NCBI GenBank assembly: GCA_013396915.1
Contig: VWZL01001361.1
Location: 200,560 to 264,559 of the forward strand
Source of the DNA: Stercorarius parasiticus
Lineage: Eukaryota > Chordata > Aves > Charadriiformes > Stercorariidae
Length of the DNA: 64,000 nt
Reading direction: 5' to 3'
Below are positions 24,161 to 35,391 of this stretch, one piece after another. Both the position numbers and the translations under genes were made by a program. Position 1 is the first letter of the stretch. Every line of letters begins with the position of its first letter. The notes beneath the pieces are model-generated. The model was not told the origin of the DNA. It worked only from the letters and a program-made list of their open reading frames with translations, and ran no database searches.

Positions 24161-27100
24161 AGGAGCTGATGTACAGCTCACGAAAGTGTTGTCTATGCCA
24201 TGTTACAACTGTCTGCACACAAGACACAAAATCCTGTCCAACAGGCCTTCTCCTGAGACAGCATGGAGCTGTCCCAAGAATACTGTATGTTTATATGAGG
24301 AGCAGAAACCCTTGTATTAAAGACAGTCTGGGGGGACTGAGAAGGGGATGTTGTCTCTTACTTTTGGGCATGTTCTCTTGTTGCTCTGTATACAGATGGG
24401 AATGGATATCAGACATCCCAAATTGTACTTTCTTTCCACATTAGAAAAAAGGGTTGTTTTTTACCATTACATCTTGAAAATATTTTGTCTCGGAGGCTGA
24501 CTGAGGCAAGTGTCCTGGTTTGAGGTCTTCTCTCTAATTTTCTGACTGCTCGGTTTGTGTTGCAGAAATCTGTAAGAGCTAAAGGGAACTGAAGTGTTAT
24601 TCTGAGATTTATCATTAATTCCAGTGATTCTTGTAATTTAAGGCAAATTTATAAAAAAGATCCTTCTCTATAATTTACTAACCTTAAATAAAATTTCCTT
24701 TCATTCCTCACTTCTGTGCCATACAGTACACACTTTCCCCCTTAAATCTATTGCTGTAACCATCTTTTTTGCACTGTGAGCTGTATCTCAAAGAACTACA
24801 AAGCACTCTTTATGTTTCCCCTACAAACCCAGCAATTTGGCATGTGGTAGATTTTGGGTCTCATTTGGGCCTTTTAAAAATTTTACCAGTGGATTCGTAA
24901 TCTGATAATTGGCCAAGGGCTCTAGAGACAAAACAGGCAGCTACACTCTGTGAAGAGAAATGGCTCTCATTCCCATGAAAAAGGAAAGTTTTCATTCCTA
25001 GAATTGGGGAAAGAGCAAAGAAAGAGTCCAGCGCATCGCAGACCAGGAGTCCCTGCCCTTGCTTTGTGAGAACATGAGAAAGAGATGTCAAAGCTGTTTA
25101 GTTTTCCAAAGTGGTGAAGAAGGAACTCAGAGGGGTAGCCCTGGTACAAGAAGTATGTGATGAAGAATCTTTCAGTCCTTCTGAATGTTGTAGGTTTGAG
25201 TTTTGGAAAACTAGAAGTGGGAAGAGAGACCTCAGGCTGTCAGTTATACTTGCAAGACAGAAGTTGTCATGATATGTGAGAGCAGGAGTGACACCTGATT
25301 TTGCGGCATTTAGATGCCTGGAGAAGCAAGTAGGTGTTGAGCAGGACTGAGGCATGTGCTGCTTGAAGCAGGAATGAATCCAGGTTTGTGCTAGGCCTGG
25401 CTCTGAAAGGACATGAGATCAGATGATTACAGTGGCACCCTCTGGCCTCATAATCTATCAGTCAGATGACCTGACAATCTGCACAAACTCTCCCTCATTA
25501 CCATCTCAGATTTCCACCTTTAGGCAAGTGCTTCATTTTTGTTTTGCAGCCAAAGTTGAAGTAACTTGGAAGACAGGGAGTAAGTTTCATAAGCCATTCC
25601 TAGGGTGCATGCATGTGCGAGTGCACAAAACAGGAATGGAATTTTACCTTTTTGTTCAAATCTGTTTTCCTGCATGCATGCCATCACATTTATTTACTGT
25701 TGTGTCCAAGGGTAGAACATTGCAAAAAACTGGGAAGAGTTGGTCTCTCCCACGCTTTAGAAAATCCCTTTACATATGTGTACGTGTCTGTGGAGCCTTC
25801 ACAAAAATCAGACCTTTCAGGAGTGACTTGGAGTATGTCTGCATGGACAGGCTCCTCTGTCTGTGCTCCATGCTGGCCAGACACATGCCAGCTCCCAGCC
25901 AGCTCCATTTGGAAAGCTGGAGAGCTGCGTTAGCATGGCTCTGTGCCCAAGTGAATATAAACTGCCTCTCAGAAGGGCTTATTAGCTCAAGCAAAGCACC
26001 AGGAGGAGAGCTGTGAGCCAGATGAATGACTAGTGGTCACAGCCCCTCTTTCACACACCCTCAGGTGCTCGGATAGACACATGCCTATCACACGGTGGAG
26101 ATGCTGTTGTGTTGGGTGTGTGTCAGAAGAGGGGCTCTGCCTCCTCCAGAAGACCCATCAGGGAGACCGGGCACTGATGACTCCCAAGCATCTGGCCTTC
26201 GGGCTAGCTCCTGCTCACATCTGAAGGTGGGAGAAGATGGCTGGGCTGAGGCTGTGGGCTAGACACTGTCCTGCTGGGCTGAGTACAGCCTCTGAGCTAC
26301 AGGCTGGCCATGCTGAACCTGAGTCCATATCTGTGGCCATAATAAGCTAAACTACCCTGTATGTGGAAGTGGGCTGAGCTGTTTAAGAAGTGTTTGCATT
26401 CAACGAATAATAACTTTGTGCTAACTACACATCAAAATGTGAATTCTTAAGACAAATCCCCTTGCACTTCCCATCGTTGTTAGAAAGTCAAGGCACAAGC
26501 TCTGAGGACCCTCAGCCACATCTGTTCTTAATGAGACAGCGAGTACCAGGTTATCACTGTCTGAGCCCAACCGCAGAAAGAGCTGGAGGCTGCTGATGTG
26601 GTCAGATAATGACAGTGATCAAGCTGCCTAAACTGCTCTAAAGCCCTTCCCTGTAGCTGTCTGATGAGACTCTACCATTGGACAGGGTATGCCTGTCATG
26701 TTCAGATATCTTGTGCTGACTGCAGCTTCAGCTTGTGCTTTCCCTCCTCCTCCGCACTAAGCAAGGGCTTCAAGGACTGAGAGGTTTGTACAGAGGCACT
26801 GCAGGTGATGGTAGCAACTGATGCCTGGAAACATTAGCAAGGAAAGTACACTGCAATTGAGTCCAGTGTGATTTATGTGCACCTTTCAGATAAAGAAGGT
26901 TGGGATAAGTTGTGGGTCAACTGACTAGTGTGGTGTCATTCATAAGAGATCCCAGAAATTTTTCCATGCACAATTGCTTCAGGCTCCCTTGGCACTGATG
27001 CTCTCCCCCCTATCTCCCTGTTGCCAGAAAGCTGCCTTGGCTAACCCTGGCTGCTGACAGATGTGTTTTCCATCTACACTGCAGTGTTAGAAGTTCTCTA

Positions 27101-29873
27101 CGTGACCTGCACTGTGTGGAAGGGGTCCTCATTGCCTTTCAGACACCCTGGCATGCAGAATGCTTCAAGAATACTCCAGGCCATAGGCACATCATACCCC
27201 TGGACTGGGTATGTTTGGTCTTGCAGTTTACCCTGAAATTGTCCGTAACACAAGCTCAGTCTAGGTAAAGGCAAAAGCAAGGTCTATTTGGAACATATAG
27301 GGAGACAGAACCATTACCAAAGCTTAGGACACAGGTGACAGGAAGGAAAGACCAGTCAGAGCTACTTGAGGTGAAATTTTAACAGCAGTTCTTATTCCTA
27401 TCCAGAAGAGAATCTGTAGTTTCTTCCCTAAACCTTGTGGGTAGGTATTTGATACTGGTGCACAGCCACCATTTCTATATGGTGTTCACAAGAAGGAATG
27501 CTGGCATGCGGAAGAAGGTTTGCATTTACATCCCATCCTCTCCACAGGGTTTCCCTTTCTTCCACCATGACTTCATTCTTCTTTTTCCCATCTCCCCTCT
27601 TTACCAATGATTTCTCACTTCCTGGTCCAGTTTGCAGTTTTTGACCTTTCTTGCACTAGATGATTCTCCGCTCCTCCTCTTTGGAAATGCTCCCGTCTCT
27701 TTGATGAGGTCAACCTAGTTATCACTCCTATGCCCAGAGAGAGAGCAGGCTCCTTTCAGGATGGCACCAGTGCTTGGCTAAGCCCTGGACATAGTGACAG
27801 GACACTGAGCGGACAGATACTCTTGTCTGCCATGTGGGGCAGGGTTCAGATACAAAGGAGAGGGATTTGAAGTTACCTTGCATTTTATACAAATGTGATT
27901 CGCTAACTGCATATATCCGGGACTGATGTACGCAAGGCTAGAAATTATATTCAGAAGACCACAATAGTAATGAATCACTCTGGAATCATGGCAAGTGTGG
28001 AGGTGGGAGACACTGTGACATTCATGGTAAACGCTGTTGGTGTTGGCAATTATTTCCGGGGCAACAGTGATTAGAGAAAAGGAAAAGAGGAGAATTATTG
28101 AGCAATTCATTTTGTTCTTCCTTAAATGTGGTTTCACTTGACTTAAACCAGACCTAAACATAGCCTTGTGTATTGGTTTAACTAGATTGGTTCGTATCCA
28201 TGCCTTCCATTAAAACGACATACACATCTGTGTATCTGAGACTGTAGAATGGTGTGGATATACTTGCTGGGCTTGCTGCCATCTCTAAGGGTATTTGGCT
28301 GACTTTGTAACAACTACAGTCCAAGTTATAACTTCACAAAAGTCCAGGTTGTGTTTGGCCCATACTTAGGGCTGCCAGCAAAGATGGATCAGAAATATCG
28401 TTCAGAGTAGAGCTGTTTGCCTTCTGAAGAGGGTGAGCTGAGATGGACCTTGCTTTGTATTGTTTCCTGTTCCACTTAAAGGTGTAAAGATTATTCTGCA
28501 AATGATCAGGAACTTCAGGCGTCTGCGTTATGCTCTGCTGCAGCGGAAGTCTGGTCTGTCCTGTGCTTATGGTTGGCATTCGCAGCAAAGCATTCTTGAA
28601 AGACACTCATCAGGTCTGGCATTTGCTCCCGTTGATAGATCTCTCATCTCCTCATCATTTTAAAGTTAAGGAGAAAAAGAAAAAAATCTTTTTCGCTTTT
28701 TTTCCTGATTACTGTGTTGTCACTTCAGGGTTTTTCTGTTGGCCTACAAATAGGAATAATTCAGAGCAGAATCACTTTAGTCCCTCTTTTGGGGTAGCCT
28801 GAAGTGTGCAATTCAGTGTTTCAGTTTTGGAACCACTAAGAATGTCTTGTAACTGCTAATCACAGATCTCTACTTACTCTCTGTGGAGTCAGTGCCTCAG
28901 TTATGGGTACGACTCGATTGGAACTTCTTAGCAGATGTTTAAAGCTTAATGCTTGAGGTGACTGGTGTGTGTGCTCTTCTTCTGCATAGTTTTTAAAGGT
29001 TAACTATGGGGTAAAGGAAGACTGAAATGAAGACATTGTAGTTAATCATTTATTGTAGATATTTTATTTCAAACAGATCATTAAATGCTCATACATCCAT
29101 ACATATGTATTTTTACTTATTCTCCAGACACTGTCAGCACATAAGTCACTGTCTGAAGTTTGTTCATGAAATATGTGGTGTAAAGGATCAAGTGCGGAAT
29201 TACTGTGGGTTAAATACATCTCACTTTGTGCTGTATTTGTTTTGTGATTATGTGACCTCTCTATTTTGAGCTTTAATACCTAAGTGATGATATATGAACT
29301 CAGCTGTCTGCCTGCCCTCTCGGTCAGAGGTCACCCTCTTTAGTGCAGGGCTAGCAGGAAAATGTGTGTTTGTGGTCGTGTACCTCAGTTCAAACTTACC
29401 TTTATTAGCAATTTCAACAGAAACAGACTTTGCAATGAAACTTCTTGTGCAAAGGCAGACTTTCCTTTCTGCTGATCTTGCTACGGTATTGGCAACCTGT
29501 AACAGAGAGACGGGGAGAAAAGCTGGAGGAAGTACCATCTTTACTCACCACAACAAAATTAGCCAGAGATTGTCTGTCAGAGACTTTAAATGAACCAAGG
29601 AAGTGTACCTTTTAAAATAAATACTAAATGAGAAATTCACACAAGAAGTCTTTGAACTCTGAAGCAAAAATGCACTAGCAAGTTTGAGCATTCCAGTGTT
29701 GTCAAGAAGGGAATATAGAGAGCCCGTGATGCCATTTGAAACTTCAAATTTTCTCATTAATTCTAATGGAGATTTGACTCAATGCTTCACTTTTATGCTT
29801 CTGAATGAAGGTCAAAAGGAATCAGTGGCTTTGCAATAAGCATTCATTTTCTCTCTAATACCCCATTCTGTTT

Positions 29874-30360
29874 CACAGAATCATAGAATGGTTTGGGTTG
29901 GAAGGGACCTTTAAAGGTCATCTAGTTCCCACCCCCCTGCTGCAGACAGGAACACCTTCCACTAGACCAGTTTACTCAAAGCCCCATCCAGCCTGGTCTT
30001 GAATGTTTCCAGGGATGGGACATCCACAACTTCTCTAGGCAACTTGGTCCAATGTCTCACCACCATCATAGTGAAAAATTTCTTCCTAATATCGAATATA
30101 AATCTTCCCTCTTTCAGTTTAAAACTGTTACCCCTCATCCTATCGCTATACTGCCTGATAAAGAGTCCCTCCCCGTCTTTCCTGTAGGCTCCCTTTAGGT
30201 ACTGGAAGGCTGTGATAAGATGTCCCTGGAGTCTTCTCTTCTCCAGGCTGAACAACCCCAACTGTCTCAGCCTGTACTCATAGGAGAGGTGCTTCAGCCC
30301 TCGGATCATCTGTGTGTCCCTCCTCTGGACCTGCTCCAACAGGTCCATGTCCTTCATGCC
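29874..30360 (-). mobile_element. CR1 LINE fragment, 3' end (minus strand)
   Basis: Begins on the + strand with cacagaatcatagaatgg, the reverse complement of the CR1 3' terminal short repeats, followed by the typical GGGTTGGAAGGGACCT block. On the minus strand it keeps a 131-codon open frame (29962-30357) that matches the C-terminal tail of the CR1 ORF2 (reverse transcriptase) protein, with features such as H-L-S-Y-E, R-L-R-Q-L-G-L-F-S-L, F-Q-Y-L-K-G-A-Y and H-W-T-K-L-P-R-E-V-V. The element is strongly 5' truncated, as usual for CR1, and lacks the catalytic domain. It lies in the TBX15 last intron, antisense to the gene. Confidence 0.93.
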
Positions 30361-30390
30361 TCATCCTAAATGTCTTAGAAAGAGCTATCA

Positions 30391-30890
30391 GAGACTCATA
30401 GAATAGTTGGGGTTAGAAGGGACCTTTTAAAGGTCATCTAGTCCAACCTCCGCTGCAATGAGCAGGGACATCTTCAACTAGATCAGGTTGCTCAGAGACT
30501 CGTTCAACTTGACCTTGAATTTTTCCAGGGATGGGCCATCTACCGCTCCTCTGGGCAACCTGTTCCAATGTTTCACCAGTCTCATTGTAAAAAATGTCTT
30601 CCTTATATCTAGTCTAAATCTACCCTCTTTTAGTTTAAAACCATTACCCCATGTCCTTTTGCAACAGGCCCTGCTAAAAAGTTTGTCCCCATCCTTCTTA
30701 TAAGCCCACTTTAAGTATTGAAAGGCTGCTATAAGGTCTCCCAGGAGCCTTTTCTTCCCCAAGCTGAACAACCCCAACTGCCTCAGCCTTTCTTCATAGG
30801 AGAGGTGCTCCAGCCCTCTGACAATTTCTGTGTTCCTCCTCTGTACCCACTGCAACAGGTCCATGTCTTCCCTGTACTGAGGTATAATCT
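30391..30890 (-). mobile_element. CR1 LINE fragment, 3' end (minus strand), second copy
   Basis: Starts with actcatagaatagttggggt and the GAAGGGACCTTTTAAAGGTCAT block and runs to the tccatgtcttccctgtactga segment typical of the more internal CR1 3' region. The minus-strand frame 30478-30963 (161 codons) starts in flanking sequence and covers the ORF2 tail, including the H-W-N-R-L-P-R-G-A-V-D motif and an N-E-S-L-S-N-L-I end. It is separated from the previous CR1 by only about 30 bp. It is nearly identical over about 300 bp to the copy at 46165-46601, indicating the same source subfamily. It has no reverse-transcriptase catalytic region, so it cannot move by itself. Confidence 0.93.
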
Positions 30891-30999
30891 CACTTATGTT
30901 TTCAGCATCATAAACTGACACAGAACCTGTATTTCTAGTGCATCTCTTAACCATTAGCATCACCTATTCTTTCTTCATCAAGCAGCACTGCATTCAGCG

Positions 31000-31011
31000 C
31001 CCCCCCCCCCC
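31000..31011 (+). repeat. Poly(C) run, C12
   Basis: Twelve consecutive C residues between two CR1 fragments in the last TBX15 intron. Such runs are prone to length variation and sequencing error. Confidence 0.85.
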
Positions 31012-31269
31012 ATTTTGCAGCAGACCTAGGGTGGTCTCAAAATCCTGCTGGGTTTTTTCCACAAGGCACCACAAGGGAAAGCTGTCCCTCACTTTTGATC
31101 CTCAATGTGCAGTTTCTGCCTTGGTTAAATTTCAGCTTTTTTCAAGTCCCTTTGCCTCTCACCTGTCTTCTTCTAGCCCAATGCTGCCTCACCAGTTGTC
31201 TTCCTAGTTCCTCTGGTTCTACTTATCCCCTGGTCAAGTCTCTTCGTCAGCATCTCTTTGCTGCTTTTA

Positions 31270-31878
31270 CAAGAGTCTTTGGCGAACTACAGATCTGTCA
31301 CTTTGACCTTGGTGCTAGGGAAGGCCATGGAACAGATCCTCTTGAGTACCATCATACAGCACGTACAGGACAACCAGCTGATCAGGCCCACTCAGCATGG
31401 GTTTATGAAAGGCAGGTCCTGCTTGATAAACCTGACCGCCTTCTATGACAAGGTGACCTATGTGCGGATGAGGGAAAGGCTGTGGACGTTGTCTACCTAG
31501 ACTTTAGTAAAGTCTTTGACACCATTTCTCACAGCATTCTCCTGGAGAAACTGGCTGCTCATGGCTGGGACAGGCGTACTCTTTGCTGGGTAAAAAAATG
31601 GGTCGATGGCTGGGCCCAAAGAGTTGTGGTGAATGGAGTTACACCCAGTTAGCGGCCGATATTAGGAAATATTTCTTCACCAAATGGGTTATCAAGCATT
31701 GGAACAGGCTGCCCAAGGAAGTGGTTGAGTCACCATCCCTGGAGGTATTTAAAAGACGTGTATATGTGGTGCTTAGGGACATGGTTTAGTGGTGGACTTG
31801 GCAGTGCTAGGTTAACAGTTGGACTCGATGATCTTAAATGTCTTTTCCAGCCTAAAAAATTCTATGATTCTGTGATTC
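31270..31878 (+). mobile_element. CR1 LINE fragment with internal deletion (plus strand)
   Basis: Unlike its neighbours this CR1 lies on the + strand. Its 5' part encodes a piece of reverse transcriptase: N-Y-R-S-V-T-L, then G-K-A-M-E-Q-I-L, HGFMKGRSC and, after a frameshift, the motif A region [10 protein letters not shown] (about 31491-31520), which includes one of the catalytic aspartates. Near 31650-31655 the sequence jumps to the ORF2 tail ([18 protein letters not shown]) and continues to the 3' end with ttctatgattctgtgattca at 31860-31878. The fingers/palm region between is missing, so the copy is internally deleted and frameshifted, and dead. Confidence 0.93.
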
Positions 31879-32930
31879 AGTGTTAGTTACTCTAATGCAG
31901 AAATGGGATCTCATGCAAAGGGAATCATTCAAGTGAAAAAAAAAAAAAGTTTCACACCAGAAAACTGCATTCCCTTGAGCACAGAACTAGTTTTCCTGGT
32001 TAACAAAGGAAGTTTCCTCTAACTCTGAATCTTGCCTAAAAATCATCTCCTCTCAAGCTCAAAACTGTGCCACCAGCTTCTTCGTATCACTTACTTTCAG
32101 TTTGTTACTGTTCTTGTAGTATTATGCAGTATTGGTTTCCCAGGACAGAACATGTGAGCATCCCTGCTGTGCAAAATAATCAATTATATTGTTCATAGCG
32201 TAAATACTGTATAATAGATTGATGCTACCAACATGCATATATATCAATATTTTGTTAACACCAGTGATACAGCATATGGAATCCCTTTTAAAGCTAAAGC
32301 ACATGATTGAAATACCTGACACTTCCCCTTTCTCTGCTCGGTGGAACCGGCTATAGCTTGAAACAGTGTCCCTTCATTCTAGTGTTACTTCTGGATTAAA
32401 TCAGTACCACTGCACCACCAGCCATCTGAAAAAACTGCTGAGCAATGCAGAAGTCCAACATGCTTTCAGCCACTTTCCGCTGCAAGCCCCCGGAGAGGAT
32501 GATAAAGCATATTTTTAGTGGGGGCCTTGGTGGTCTTTCTGCAGAGCAGGAGACGGAAATGAGATTCTTTTTTTCTGAAAAAAAGGACTAGATAAACATG
32601 CCTGGAAATGGCAGACCTCTTGACTGATGGAGTGGTGCTTCCTTGCAGCTTTTCCTACTGCCTTCAATTGCTTTGTGGCATGCTTGCTTCCCTCTCATAT
32701 TTTCAAAGGGAAGAAAACCTCCGTTGGAAAACAAAATCATAACAAAAAAGCAGCAGGAAAGACCAAGGGATGCTATTAATAAAGTGAGGGCTCTTGCCAA
32801 GAAAGTTTTCCAGCGGCCATTTTACCACCCTTGTTTCTTTATTAAACTAAGCTGTTTTTTAATGAGACCATCTCATTTTGCAGATGTGGTCCCGGGCTCT
32901 GAACATCCTCCCATGTGTTTTGTTTTGCAG

Positions 32931-33715
32931 GAGGCAGCACAGGCACCTCCCCGACCACCTCCAGCACGGGGACCCCGTCGCCCTCTGCTTCCTCTCACCT
33001 TCTCTCTCCATCCTGCTCCCCTCCAGCCTTTCATCTGGCCCCCAACACTTTCAACGTGGGCTGCCGGGAGAGTCAGCTTTGCAACCTCAATCTGTCTGAT
33101 TATCCCCCGTGCGCCAGAAGCAACATGGCCGCCTTGCAGAGCTACCCAGGGCTGAGCGATGGTGGCTACAACCGGCTGCAGAGCGGCACCGCTTCCGCCT
33201 CGCAGCCCTCCGAAACCTTCATGCCTCAGAGGACTCCATCCTTGATCTCAGGAATGCCGACTCCTTCCTCCCTGCCCAGCAACAGCAAGATGGAGGCATA
33301 CAGTGGCCAGCTGGGGTCCTTCCCCAGCTCCCAGTTTCAGTATGTCATGCAAGCAGGCAGCCCTGCCTCCACCTCCTCCTCTTCACACATGTTCGGTGGT
33401 GGCCACATGCAGCAGAGCTCCTACAACGCCTTCTCCCTGCACAATCCCTACAACCTTTATGGATACAATTTCCCTGCTTCCCCCAGGCTGGCAGCGAGCC
33501 CGGAGAAACTCACCACCTCCCAAAGCACTTTACTCTGCTCTTCCCCATCCAGCGGGGCCTTCGGAGAGAGGCAATACCTTTCCACAGGGATGGATCACGG
33601 GATGCACATGATCAGCCCTCCCTCTGGCAACCAGCAGACGGCCAACGCCTGTGACAACAGACAGTATGGTGCGGTTCAGGGCTCCTCCTCACAGATGTCT
33701 GTGCACATGGTCTAA
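32931..33715 (+). CDS. TBX15: TBX15, terminal coding exon (C-terminal regulatory region and stop)
   Basis: This exon completes a glycine codon and encodes the last 260 residues, up to the TAA at 33713-33715. It opens G-S-T-G-T-S-P-T-T-S-S-T-G-T-P-S and continues through the serine/proline-rich region, the conserved block NVGCRESQLCNLNLSDYPPC, the FMPQRTPSLISGMPTPSS block, FQYVMQAGSPAS, NAFSLHNPYNLYGYNFPASP and RLAASPEKL, ending S-S-S-Q-M-S-V-H-M-V. This C-terminus is what separates TBX15 from TBX18 and TBX22. It is low-complexity, without a catalytic fold, and serves transcriptional regulation. In humans truncating TBX15 mutations cause Cousin syndrome. The acceptor is tgttttgcag (32921-32930). 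Open frames in the other two + frames (33109-33654, 33303-33611) are compositional shadows. Confidence 0.98.
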
Positions 33716-34997
33716 CAAGCTGTGCCCCTCCTTGGCATTGAAGGCAGACGGACCTTCATTGTTTCCATGGGTAAAGCCATCCCAGTACCTTTTTGCCTTC
33801 AAACTTATAGTGGAACTAGTATTTTAATGATAAATAAGAACACAAGCCACCCAGGTATGCACCACCGAACCTCTTGGAAAGCCTTGACTGACAGCCGTCA
33901 CAGCTTGTTGAAGCCCAGGTCTTCCAGATCTGGCACAGAGCGTCTGCTCTTTCTGGACATTGCAGAGAGAAGGGCATGACTTTAATGAGAAGCTGGAGAG
34001 AAGCAGCTGAATATACCATTTATGCATTAACTCTCAGCTTGTGTGAGCTCTCGGTGTGGAGGGAGCCGTGTCCCTGTGCAATCTCCTCTGGGTGATGAAG
34101 AAAAGCCGTCTCCCAAGGCTTTGTCCTCTGAAGCTGCACTGCCCATAGCTCTAAAGACCTCCCCCTTCCCAGACCACCCCTCAGGGCTGGAACAGCTCAG
34201 CCCATTTCTGAAGCCAACAGCAGCCTGTGGCTCCTTCTCCCACTGTAGCACAGGAATGGCACTGCTGGGCTGGAGCTTCTCCTCCCAAAGAGGTTTCTGC
34301 ATTTTCACCATGGCTCTGCCCGACCAGCAGCTTCTTTGTGAGGGCTGAGCTTACCAGCAACCAGCCTACAGAGATGGGAAAGAGAGAAGAGAGAGAAAAG
34401 TTTTAACCCACAAGTGAGCCTCAGACATAAGCAGGGACTGATCTTCAGAAAGATGCGAGGGGGAGAAGGAGTTCAGCTCCTGTTGACATGACCTGAAGTG
34501 ATGCACCCAAACCGAATTGACGACAGCCTTTGTGGAGAACGTGTATCCCATAGCACTCAACCCAATGGGAGGAAACTCTCCAGACTGAGCTCACGGGGAA
34601 GAGCAATGAGGAAAGAGAGCCCTGCTCTACAGAAGTGCAGCCAGCCTCCCTCACTTTGCATGCAAGAGTTGCCATAGAAAACCATTAGCATTTCAGTAAC
34701 AGTGAGGTCGAGTATTCGCCAACCTCCTGCCTGCCACATGATCTCTGTTTAACCAAATAGATCATTGCCTTTTGACAGCTTTCTTTTCTGTTTTTTTTCT
34801 TCTTTTTTTTTTTCTTAAAATCCTTTAAAAATAGGAAAACAATTGTAGCTTGGTGCAAGCTATGCATTTAAGTTGTGTGAAAATGCAAATACCAAGTAAC
34901 AGAATACAGATATTATTGAGATTTGTTGTGAGGTGTTGTAGATAAATGTATTTATATGCCTAGTGAGGGATTCAATATTATGAATATAAAAGAGGGC

Positions 34998-35003
34998 AAT
35001 AAA
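34998..35003 (+). terminator. TBX15: Candidate poly(A) signal AATAAA (proximal)
   Basis: Canonical AATAAA in the AT-rich end of the 3' UTR, about 1.28 kb past the stop. It has less of a GT-rich downstream element than the one 100 bp further on. Confidence 0.4.
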
Positions 35004-35097
35004 AATGGTATGTAAAATATGTATGAAGAAAAAGGTGTATAAAGATTTGCCCTATGCACGGAACTCTGTTTCTAAGTGCCAAGCACAGAATGCGCTA

Positions 35098-35103
35098 AAT
35101 AAA
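35098..35103 (+). terminator. TBX15: Probable main poly(A) signal AATAAA of TBX15
   Basis: Canonical AATAAA within ctaaataaatctttgcaat, followed within 20-45 bp by tttcctctgtgtttttctctgtctg, a good T/GT-rich downstream element. This places cleavage near 35115-35125. Chosen over the neighbouring AATAAA copies because of this downstream context. Confidence 0.6.
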
Positions 35104-35256
35104 TCTTTGCAATTGTTTCCTCTGTGTTTTTCTCTGTCTGTAAGGCTTCCTCAATGGTCTTCTAGAGACAGACATTTTCAAAATACTGTCACGCATGTTT
35201 GCACAGCAGAGGAAATGAAGACATGGTGCTAAATTGTGAAGTCCAGGCAATATTAC

Positions 35257-35262
35257 AATAAA
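35257..35262 (+). terminator. Candidate distal poly(A) signal AATAAA
   Basis: Canonical hexamer in acaataaaaataaaaatt, about 160 bp beyond the main candidate; could give a slightly longer 3' UTR. Confidence 0.25.
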
Positions 35263-35385
35263 AATAAAAATTCTGTCATCTCAAGAAATTTTAAAAATTG
35301 AGTGCTTGGGATCTGTAAGGTGCCTGCCTTCACAGGAAGTGTGTCTTACAGACAGCTAGAGTTGTTATTTTGATTGTTACAGTCT

Positions 35386-35391
35386 AATAAA
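35386..35391 (+). terminator. Candidate distal poly(A) signal AATAAA
   Basis: Canonical hexamer in gtctaataaaaagctc, about 290 bp beyond the main candidate. Another AATAAA at 35624-35629 is followed by a T-run. Use is unknown. Confidence 0.2.

Larger units (their letters stand above)
16693..32930 (+). other. TBX15: TBX15 last intron, 16,238 bp
   Basis: Splits a glycine codon after its first base; donor gtgagc, acceptor tgttttgcag. It contains a T20 tract (17343-17362), a GATA-type palindrome in a pyrimidine-rich context near 18.1 kb, a minus-strand pseudogene-like region (about 22085-24160) and three CR1 fragments between 29874 and 31878. The 31880-32930 stretch before the last exon holds no recognisable repeat. 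The rest shows no gene I can support; the 197-codon plus-strand frame at 25423-26016 has no domain and is taken as chance. Confidence 0.85.
33716..35120 (+). other. TBX15: TBX15 3' untranslated region (predicted)
   Basis: Follows the TAA stop. Its first part is moderately GC-rich with no open frame of interest. From about 34780 it becomes AT-rich, with a T-rich tract at about 34791-34815, an ATGCAAAT octamer at 34883-34890 and several short ATTTA-like elements. The end is inferred from the poly(A) signal at 35098-35103 followed by a T/GT-rich stretch (about 35105-35145). Use of an earlier signal (34998-35003) or later ones would shorten or lengthen it. Confidence 0.65.

Noticed and set aside
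25423..26016. 197-codon open frame on the plus strand
   Set aside because: Long for intron DNA, but rich in Cys/Ser/Leu with no motif, and overlapped by several frames of similar quality on both strands. Chance is the simplest explanation without a protein match.
28334..28606. 90-codon minus-strand frame with protein-like composition
   Set aside because: Considered as another piece of the 22-24 kb relic, but no collinear evidence and intervening sequence is not convincingly coding; left out as a feature.
33109..33654. 181- and 102-codon alternative + frames inside the TBX15 last exon
   Set aside because: They overlap the clearly conserved TBX15 frame and arise from the GC- and serine/proline-rich codon composition; no evidence for dual coding.
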